Position numbers and translations under genes: made by a program | The notes under the pieces: generated by a model | Databases searched by the model: none | What the model was told of the DNA's origin: nothing | Seen by the model: only the letters and a program-made list of their open reading frames with translations | Shown here: piece by piece, positions 58,618 through 64,000 of the stretch | How positions within the stretch are numbered: the stretch's first letter is position 1 | Layout: every line of letters begins with the position of its first letter | Source: Comamonadaceae bacterium | Lineage (GTDB): Bacteria; Pseudomonadota; Gammaproteobacteria; Burkholderiales; Burkholderiaceae_C | Assembly: GCA_027488985.1 (NCBI GenBank) | Contig: JAIYAR010000010.1 | Span: 124,001-188,000, forward strand | DNA length: 64,000 bases | Direction of reading: 5' to 3'

Positions 58618-60111
58618 ATGGCCAAGAAAATTGCCTGGGGAGTATTGGCGTTGCTGTTGGGTTTGGTAGCCGTTCTGGCCATCAACACCCTGCGCAAGAG
58701 CTCCCGCCAGCTGGATGTCTCGCCCGTGCCCGTTCTGGCGGTGGACGATGCAGGCACTGCACAGCGCTTGGGCGAGGCGGTGCGCTTGCGCACTATCTCC
58801 TCGCGCGACGATCCCAATCTGAGTGCAGACGAGTTCAAAAAGCTGCACGTCCTTTTGCAGGCCAAATTCCCCAAGACACACGCAACTTTGAAGCGCGAAG
58901 TAGTGGGTGAGCTGAGTCTGCTCTACACCTGGCCCGGTAGCAACCCGGACCTGAAGCCCATGCTTCTCATGGCGCATCAGGACGTGGTGCCTATTGCTCC
59001 GGGCACAGAGAAAAGCTGGAGCACCGAGCCCTTTAGCGGCGAAGTCAAAGATGGTTTCGTCTGGGGCCGCGGCGCTTGGGACGACAAGGGCAACTTGATG
59101 GCCCAACTCGAAGCTATCGAAATGCTGGTGGCCAGCGGCTACCAGCCTGAGCGCACAGTGCACCTGGCTTTCGGTGCCGATGAAGAGGTGGGTGGCCACC
59201 GCGGTGCTGCGAAGATTGCAGCCCTGCTCAAGGAACGCAAGGTACGCCTGGACTTTGTCATTGACGAAGGCCTGCTCATCACGGAGGGCATCATGCCCGG
59301 CTTGAAGGCGCCTACAGCACTAATTGGTGTTGCGGAAAAAGGCTATCTCTCTGTGGTGCTCAAAATGGCGGCCACACCCGGACACTCCTCCATGCCTCCG
59401 CCCAAGGGAACAAGCGCCATTGCCATGATGAGTGCGGCCCTCAAGCGTATTGACGACGAGCAATTACCTGGTGGAATTCGCGGTGTCGCAGGCGAAATGT
59501 TTGCCACCATCGCCCCGGAGATGAGCGGCTTTTCGCGGGTAGCTCTGTCCAATCTGTGGTTGTTTGGTCCGGTAGTGCAAAAGCAGCTGGAAGCTGGTGC
59601 CAGCACCAATGCCATGCTACGCACAACAACCGCCCTCACCATTACCAGTGCAGGCAATAAAGAGAATGTGCTGCCCGGACAAGCTGAAGCCACAGTGAAC
59701 TTCCGTCTCTTGCCCGGCGACACCAAAGACCAGGTGGTTGAACGCACCCGCGCTTTGGTAAGTGATGCCACCAAGACTGACAAGTTTGAGTTGTTTGCCC
59801 TGCCCGGTGGCGCCGAGGCCTCCAAAGTCACACCTACCGATTCCGCCCAGTACGCACTCCTCAATCGCACCATCCGCGAAGTTTTCCCTGGCACCTTGGT
59901 GGCGCCAGGTTTGATGATTGGTGGCACCGACTCCATTCACTTTGGTGAGATCAGTGATCACATCTTCAAATTTTCCCCAGTACGGGCCGGTCCGCAGGAT
60001 TTGCCACGTTTCCACGGAACCAACGAACGCATCGCTATCGGCAACCATGTGGAGCTGATCCGCTTCTATCACCGCCTATTGACGCAAGGTGCCAAGGCAC
60101 CCCAACCCTGA
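58618..60111 (+). CDS. membrane-anchored M20 peptidase resembling PM20D1 (possible N-acyl-amino-acid hydrolase)
   Basis: The 497-residue protein has an N-terminal signal anchor (about residues 5-24), so the catalytic part should be periplasmic. Zinc motifs are intact: LLMAHQDVVP (His/Asp), GRGAWDDKGN (bridging Asp) and FGADEEVGG (catalytic Glu). Further segments, FSGEVKDGFVWGRG, EKGYLSV, GHSSMPPPKGTS, LSNLWLFGPVV, RTTTALTITSAG, ATVNFRLLPG, parallel mammalian PM20D1 (my comparison from memory). PM20D1 joins or splits N-fatty-acyl amino acids. Placement 15 bases after fadB and 22 before the thiolase suggests a role in freeing fatty acids; other peptide or acyl substrates remain possible. Confidence 0.8.
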   Translation: MAKKIAWGVLALLLGLVAVLAINTLRKSSRQLDVSPVPVLAVDDAGTAQRLGEAVRLRTISSRDDPNLSADEFKKLHVLLQAKFPKTHATLKREVVGELSLLYTWPGSNPDLKPMLLMAHQDVVPIAPGTEKSWSTEPFSGEVKDGFVWGRGAWDDKGNLMAQLEAIEMLVASGYQPERTVHLAFGADEEVGGHRGAAKIAALLKERKVRLDFVIDEGLLITEGIMPGLKAPTALIGVAEKGYLSVVLKMAATPGHSSMPPPKGTSAIAMMSAALKRIDDEQLPGGIRGVAGEMFATIAPEMSGFSRVALSNLWLFGPVVQKQLEAGASTNAMLRTTTALTITSAGNKENVLPGQAEATVNFRLLPGDTKDQVVERTRALVSDATKTDKFELFALPGGAEASKVTPTDSAQYALLNRTIREVFPGTLVAPGLMIGGTDSIHFGEISDHIFKFSPVRAGPQDLPRFHGTNERIAIGNHVELIRFYHRLLTQGAKAPQP

Positions 60112-60133
60112 CCCCATTTAGGAGAGCTTGACC

Positions 60134-61309
60134 ATGACATCAGCAGTAATCGTTTCGACCGCACGCACGCCTTTGACCAAGGCTTGGAAAGGCGCTTTCA
60201 ATATGACCCACGGTGCCACCATGGGCGGTCACGTGGTCGAGCACGCCATCCAGCGCGCAGGCATTGAGGCCGGCGAGGTGGACGACGTGATCATGGGTTG
60301 CGGCACACCAGAAGGCGCCACCGGTGCCAACATTGCCCGCCAGATCGCCCTGCGTGCCGGCTGCCCGGTCACTGTATCGGGCATGACCATCAACCGTTTT
60401 TGTTCCTCCGGTCTGCAAACCATTGCCACTGCAGCCCAGCGCGTGATTGCCGGTGAGGGCGACGTGTATGTGGCCGGTGGCGTGGAGGCGATCTCCTGCA
60501 CCGGGCAGGAAATGAACATGCACATGCTGCAAGACCCCTGGTTGGCCAAAAACAAGCCCGAGGTCTACTGGGCCATGCTGCAAACCGCGGAGCAGGTTGC
60601 CAAGCGTTACAACATAGGCCGCGAAGCCATGGATGAATACGGCGCATCCAGCCAGCAAAAGGCCAGCGCGGCCCTGGAAAAAGGTCTGTTCAAAGATGAA
60701 ATCGCGCCCATCACCGTCACCATGGGCGTGGCAGACAAGGTTATGGGCCTGATGACCAAGCAAGTCACTGTGAGCGATGACGAAGGCATACGCGCCGGAA
60801 CCACCTATGACGGCATCAAGGACCTGCGCTCTGCATTGCCGGGTGGTCTCGTGTCTGCAGGTAACGCCAGCCAGCTCTCCGACGGTGCAGGTGCCACCGT
60901 CGTCATGCACGAAAAGCTGGCTGAGCAAAAAGGACTCAAGCCCCTGGGTCGTTTCCTGGGCTTTGCTGTAGCCGGTTGCGAGCCGGACGAAATGGGCATC
61001 GGCCCCGTGTTCGCCATCCCCAAGGTCCTGAAGCGCTTGGGCTTGACCATGAACGACATCGACTTGTGGGAACTGAACGAAGCATTTGCCGTGCAAGTGC
61101 TCTACTGCCGCGACAAGCTGGGCATCCCTGCGGACAAGCTCAACGTGAACGGCGGCGCCATTGCTGTGGGTCACCCCTTCGGCATGAGCGGTCAGCGCTT
61201 GACCGGTCACGCCCTCATCGAAGGCAAGCGCCGTGGTGCCAAGAGGGTGTGCGTGACCATGTGTATCGGCGGTGGTATGGGCGCTGCAGGCGTTTCTGAA
61301 GTGCTGTAA
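60134..61309 (+). CDS. acetyl-CoA acyltransferase (3-ketoacyl-CoA thiolase)
   Basis: The 391-residue thiolase from ATG 60134 (ribosome site AGGAGA) has the nucleophile Cys in [12 protein letters not shown] (near residue 90), [14 protein letters not shown] (catalytic His) and the second Cys in [15 protein letters not shown]. It splits 3-ketoacyl-CoA into acetyl-CoA and a shorter acyl-CoA, the last step of beta-oxidation. It works with the FadB-type protein two genes upstream, so FadA is a fair name. A TTG two codons upstream is less likely. Confidence 0.93.
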   Translation: MTSAVIVSTARTPLTKAWKGAFNMTHGATMGGHVVEHAIQRAGIEAGEVDDVIMGCGTPEGATGANIARQIALRAGCPVTVSGMTINRFCSSGLQTIATAAQRVIAGEGDVYVAGGVEAISCTGQEMNMHMLQDPWLAKNKPEVYWAMLQTAEQVAKRYNIGREAMDEYGASSQQKASAALEKGLFKDEIAPITVTMGVADKVMGLMTKQVTVSDDEGIRAGTTYDGIKDLRSALPGGLVSAGNASQLSDGAGATVVMHEKLAEQKGLKPLGRFLGFAVAGCEPDEMGIGPVFAIPKVLKRLGLTMNDIDLWELNEAFAVQVLYCRDKLGIPADKLNVNGGAIAVGHPFGMSGQRLTGHALIEGKRRGAKRVCVTMCIGGGMGAAGVSEVL

Positions 61310-61347
61310 CCCCGCAACTTTGCCTCTGGTTCGCGAGGAGAGTTCTC

Positions 61348-61767
61348 ATGAAAATTGATCTGGAAACACTGCGTCATTTTTTTCGTAAAGCTCCTTTCAT
61401 GGTGGATTTGGGGGCTCAGCCCACCGCTGTATCCGATGGCAAAGTCAGCACCGAGTTAGATATCCAGCCCAAGCATTTGCAGCACACCGGTGTAGTCCAC
61501 GCGGGTGTTCTAGCTTCACTGGCGGACCATTCCATGGGAGCGGCTGCTCAAACCCTGGCGCCCGAGGGGCATTGGGTTGTCACGGCTGAGTTCAAGGTCA
61601 ACCTGTTGCGGGGCGCAAGAGGCGATAAATTGGTCTGCGAAGCGTGGGTCCTGAAACCGGGTAAATCTGTCATGTTCACCGAGGCAGAGGTCTACGCGGT
61701 ATCAGGGGCAGATGAGCGGCAACTTGTAGTCAAAACCTCCGGCACGATGGCAGTGACAAAAGCCTGA
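61348..61767 (+). CDS. PaaI-family hotdog thioesterase
   Basis: The 139-residue protein has the hotdog-fold signature HTGVVHAGVLASLADHSMGAAA (about residues 48-69), with the catalytic Asp/Glu-type acid in ADHS. The C-terminal strands end VVKTSGTMAVT. Such enzymes hydrolyse acyl-CoA thioesters, which in a beta-oxidation operon may release stalled intermediates and free CoA. It lies 38 bases after the thiolase with a GAGGAG ribosome site, so it is in the same transcript. Confidence 0.85.
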   Translation: MKIDLETLRHFFRKAPFMVDLGAQPTAVSDGKVSTELDIQPKHLQHTGVVHAGVLASLADHSMGAAAQTLAPEGHWVVTAEFKVNLLRGARGDKLVCEAWVLKPGKSVMFTEAEVYAVSGADERQLVVKTSGTMAVTKA

Positions 61768-61768
61768 T

Positions 61769-61787
61769 TGGCGGATGAAAACCGCCA
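61769..61787 (+). promoter_or_regulatory. hairpin between the thioesterase and acyl-CoA dehydrogenase genes
   Basis: TGGCGG and CCGCCA pair around a 7-base ATGAAAA loop. There is no T-run, so a terminator is unlikely; it may protect or process the operon mRNA and shift expression of the downstream gene. Confidence 0.35.
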
Positions 61788-61838
61788 GTGGGTGGGGCTC
61801 CAGTATTGAGGTGCCTTGAATTGAATGGAACTAACGAA

Positions 61839-63671
61839 ATGACCTTGCGCACCACCCTCGACTTCCTGCTCCACGACTGGCTCGACACCACCGGCCTCAC
61901 CAGCCATGAGCGCTTTGCGGACCACAACCGTGAAACCTTTGGCGCGGTGCTGGACACCTGCGAGCGCATTGCACGGGAGAAATACGCGCCATTCAACCGG
62001 CTGGTGGACACGCAGGAGCCTCACTTTGATGGCGAGAAGGTCACGCTGCCGCAGGCCACCTACGATGCGTTCAAAGCCTATGCCGAGTCCGGCATGTTGA
62101 GTGCCGCGCAGGACTACGACATCGGCGGCATGCAGCTGCCCTACAGCGTGGAAGCCGCAGCCAATGCGTTTTTTGCCTGTGCGTCTGTCAGCATAGGCTC
62201 CAGCTTGCTGTCTGTGGGCAATGCCAATTTGCTGATGGCACACGGCACCGAATTGCAAAAGCAGGTGTTCGCCCACAACGAGTTCTCCGGCCGCTGGGCC
62301 GGCACCATGTGCCTGAGCGAGCCCCAGGCCGGTTCATCCCTCAGCGATGTCGCCACCCGCGCGGTGCCGGATGGCGAGGGTTTTGAGTCTGACCCGCTGG
62401 GGGCGCGCTACCGGCTGCGCGGCAACAAAATGTGGATCTCCAGCGGCGAGCACGAGCTGACCGAAAACATCGTGCACTTGGTGCTCGCCAAAATTCCGGA
62501 TGCGGACGGCAAGCTAGTTCCGGGCACCCGCGGCATTTCGCTCTTTATCGTTCCCAAGAAGATGGTGAGTGCGCAGGGGGAGTTGACGGGCGTGCGCAAC
62601 GACGTGGCGCTCGCCGGGCTGAACCACAAGCTGGGCTGGCGCGGTACGACTAATACGCTTTTGAATTTTGGCGAGGGCAAGTTTCCCGTGGATGGTCATG
62701 CTGGAGCCGTGGGCTACCTCGTGGGACAGCCGGGCAAGGGTCTGGCCTGCATGTTCCACATGATGAACGAGGCCCGCATCGGCGTGGGCATTGCCGCCAC
62801 CATGCTGGGTATGGCGGGCTACTACGCTTCGTTGGACTACGCCAAAAATCGCCCGCAAGGGCGGCCCATTACCGGTGCCGGCAAGGACGCCGTCGCACCG
62901 CAAACCCGCATCATTGAGCACGCCGATGTGAAGCGCATGCTGCTCACGCAAAAAGCCTATTGCGAAGGCGCTTTGGCCCTCGAGCTGTACTGCGCCCGCC
63001 TGATAGACGAGCAACACACCGGCACCGCACAAGACGCCGAAGAAGCCCGCTTGTTGCTTGAAGTGTTGACCCCGATTGCAAAAAGCTGGCCCAGCGAGTG
63101 GTGCCTGGAGGCCAACTCACTGGCGATCCAAGTGCACGGTGGCTATGGGTATACCCGCGACTTCCCGGTGGAGCAATACTGGCGCGACAACCGCCTGAAC
63201 ATGATCCATGAGGGCACCCACGGCATTCAGGCCATGGACCTGCTGGGGCGCAAGGTGCTGATGGAGGAGGGCAAAGGCCTCACGCTGCTGAGCCACCGCA
63301 TCATGGCGACCGTTAACCGCTGCAACGGCATTCCTGCGCTGGCGCCACACGCCAAAGCGCTGGCCCGCGCGTTGCAGGATGTGGGTGTTGCCACCCAGAA
63401 GGCCTGGTCCACCGGCGTGCCCGGCGAGGCCTTGGCCAATGCCGTACCGTATATGCAAGCTTTCGGCCACACCGTGCTCGCCTGGATCTGGCTGGACGTG
63501 GCCGGCTGTGCGCTGGACAACGACCCGCAGCAGGAATCCCTGGAGACGCAGGGGCATGTGGGCTGCGCCAGATTTTTCTTCCACTATGAGCTGCCGAAGA
63601 TCAATGCGTGGCTCGGTGTGGTGCAATCGAGGGATATGACTTGTGCAACATTCCCCGAAGGAGCTTTCTGA
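61839..63671 (+). CDS. acyl-CoA dehydrogenase (DmdC-like, about 600-residue class)
   Basis: The 610-residue flavoprotein from ATG 61839 has the FAD/substrate segments MCLSEPQAGSSLSDV (near 165), GLNHKLGWRGTTNTLL, HVH-like GYGYTRDFPVEQYWRDNR and MIHEGTHGIQAMDLLGRKV (near 470), plus a C-terminal extension. It introduces the 2,3 double bond, step 1 of beta-oxidation. The length and style match the DmdC/FadE-like 3-methylmercaptopropionyl-CoA dehydrogenase group; straight-chain acyl-CoA is the simpler substrate here. Its stop overlaps the next start by one base. Confidence 0.9.
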   Translation: MTLRTTLDFLLHDWLDTTGLTSHERFADHNRETFGAVLDTCERIAREKYAPFNRLVDTQEPHFDGEKVTLPQATYDAFKAYAESGMLSAAQDYDIGGMQLPYSVEAAANAFFACASVSIGSSLLSVGNANLLMAHGTELQKQVFAHNEFSGRWAGTMCLSEPQAGSSLSDVATRAVPDGEGFESDPLGARYRLRGNKMWISSGEHELTENIVHLVLAKIPDADGKLVPGTRGISLFIVPKKMVSAQGELTGVRNDVALAGLNHKLGWRGTTNTLLNFGEGKFPVDGHAGAVGYLVGQPGKGLACMFHMMNEARIGVGIAATMLGMAGYYASLDYAKNRPQGRPITGAGKDAVAPQTRIIEHADVKRMLLTQKAYCEGALALELYCARLIDEQHTGTAQDAEEARLLLEVLTPIAKSWPSEWCLEANSLAIQVHGGYGYTRDFPVEQYWRDNRLNMIHEGTHGIQAMDLLGRKVLMEEGKGLTLLSHRIMATVNRCNGIPALAPHAKALARALQDVGVATQKAWSTGVPGEALANAVPYMQAFGHTVLAWIWLDVAGCALDNDPQQESLETQGHVGCARFFFHYELPKINAWLGVVQSRDMTCATFPEGAF

Positions 63672-63895
63672 TGGCATTTTTCAAGAAATACAACGGCACC
63701 ACCAATGCCCGCCTTGTGCGCATGGAACGCCTGATTTGGACTTTGATTTACGGCGGTCTGCTGGCCATGGTGCTGGGTTATTTCATCGACCAGCAAGGTG
63801 TGCAGGATGCGGCTCTGTTCTACAACCTCGGCGGCTTGGCAGTGGGCGGTGGCGTGGTGATGGTGTTCATCCGCTCACGCCTGCGCGAAGAGTAG
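63671..63895 (+). CDS. small membrane protein of unknown function in the fatty-acid operon
   Basis: The 74-residue product has its start coupled to the dehydrogenase stop (TGATG). It has a basic N-terminus, then two hydrophobic helices (about residues 24-41 and 50-67) and a basic end (RSRLREE), so a hairpin in the inner membrane is predicted. It resembles small proteins often beside acyl-CoA dehydrogenases in Burkholderiales (memory only). It could help electron transfer to the membrane, but there is no motif for that. Confidence 0.65.
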   Translation: MAFFKKYNGTTNARLVRMERLIWTLIYGGLLAMVLGYFIDQQGVQDAALFYNLGGLAVGGGVVMVFIRSRLREE

Positions 63896-63990
63896 TCCCC
63901 GGTGTGACGGCATATCGCCGCCGGGACAGGCGGCGTGCAATGCACTGCGCACAATGCCGTCCACGTTTTTGATAACCAAGGGCAGACACC

Positions 63991-64000
63991 ATGACACGCA
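63991..64000 (+). CDS. start of a further gene, cut by the window edge
   Basis: An ATG at 63991 follows an AAGGGCAG ribosome site by about 8 bases, and only three codons (Met-Thr-Arg) are visible. The 95-base gap before it has no T-run terminator, so it may belong to the fatty-acid operon. Function cannot be seen. Confidence 0.4.

Noticed and set aside
54720..63671. a complete DMSP demethylation pathway
   Set aside because: dmdA and dmdD are absent, and FadB, thiolase and thioesterase point to general beta-oxidation; only a possible substrate overlap is kept as a finding.

Overview
The window looks like a chromosome segment of a betaproteobacterium of the order Burkholderiales, most like the Comamonadaceae (Rhodoferax/Curvibacter-like). 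The grounds are the style of the housekeeping proteins (SMC, LigA, PurL, GlnD, TolB/Pal, RlhA), the moderately high GC, and gene neighbourhoods such as smc-zipA-ligA-def and glnD-map. This placement is a judgement from protein style; no database search was possible.

Layout. (1) Positions 1 to about 5880 are the right end of an integrated tailed-phage genome. It holds the end of a tail gene, a tail-fibre-like gene, a possible fibre-assembly gene, three small membrane (holin-like) genes, an M15-type endolysin, a nested Rz/Rz1 spanin pair and a small lipoprotein with an HNH nuclease motif. A strong terminator follows, then about 1 kb of non-coding or short-gene DNA with several perfect palindromes. 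The phage ends inside the 3' end of the host maf gene, whose last codons (5882-5965) run into rng. (2) 5947-7422 is rng (RNase G). (3) 7432-19071 is a cell-surface polysaccharide/LPS block: a double GT4 glycosyltransferase, an AT3/SGNH O-acyltransferase and an O-antigen ligase/polymerase on +; two poorly known glycan genes, a polysaccharide deacetylase, an MsbA-type flippase and a WaaE-like GT2 on -; then another GT2 on +. (4) 19082-22512 is tolB-pal-cpoB-tcdA, followed by two tandem tRNA-Lys genes. (5) 22804-30215 on - holds an ABC-F ATPase, then prmB, dapE, pilU, dapD and dapC. (6) 30299-38017 on + is an HPt protein and smc-zipA-ligA-def. (7) 38036-41706 on - is a small unknown gene, glnD and map. 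(8) 41865-46892 on + is purL, a nitroreductase and a small membrane protein. (9) 46896-54582 holds rlhA (-), an MFS transporter and a DUF1624 protein (+), then ppiC, bolA, yciB, msrB and selO (-). (10) 54720-63895 on + is a fatty-acid degradation region: acyl-CoA ligase, FadB-type bifunctional enzyme, an M20 peptidase resembling PM20D1, thiolase, PaaI-type thioesterase, acyl-CoA dehydrogenase and a small membrane protein.

Most notable points. First, a PM20D1-like M20 hydrolase sits tightly between fadB and the thiolase, behind a promoter with a perfect 14-bp operator-like palindrome and three stacked inverted repeats; an N-acyl-amino-acid hydrolase feeding beta-oxidation is a testable idea. 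Second, a family of about 56-bp DNA repeats lies in frame inside unrelated genes (prmB, selO, purL, the DUF1624 gene, and half a copy in ligA), in both orientations relative to the reading frames. Third, the phage-host junction in maf is unusually clear. Fourth, the phage end contains a 40-aa gene and structured non-coding DNA. Confidence is high for the housekeeping genes, moderate for the polysaccharide genes' exact roles, and low for the phage structural genes' exact roles.
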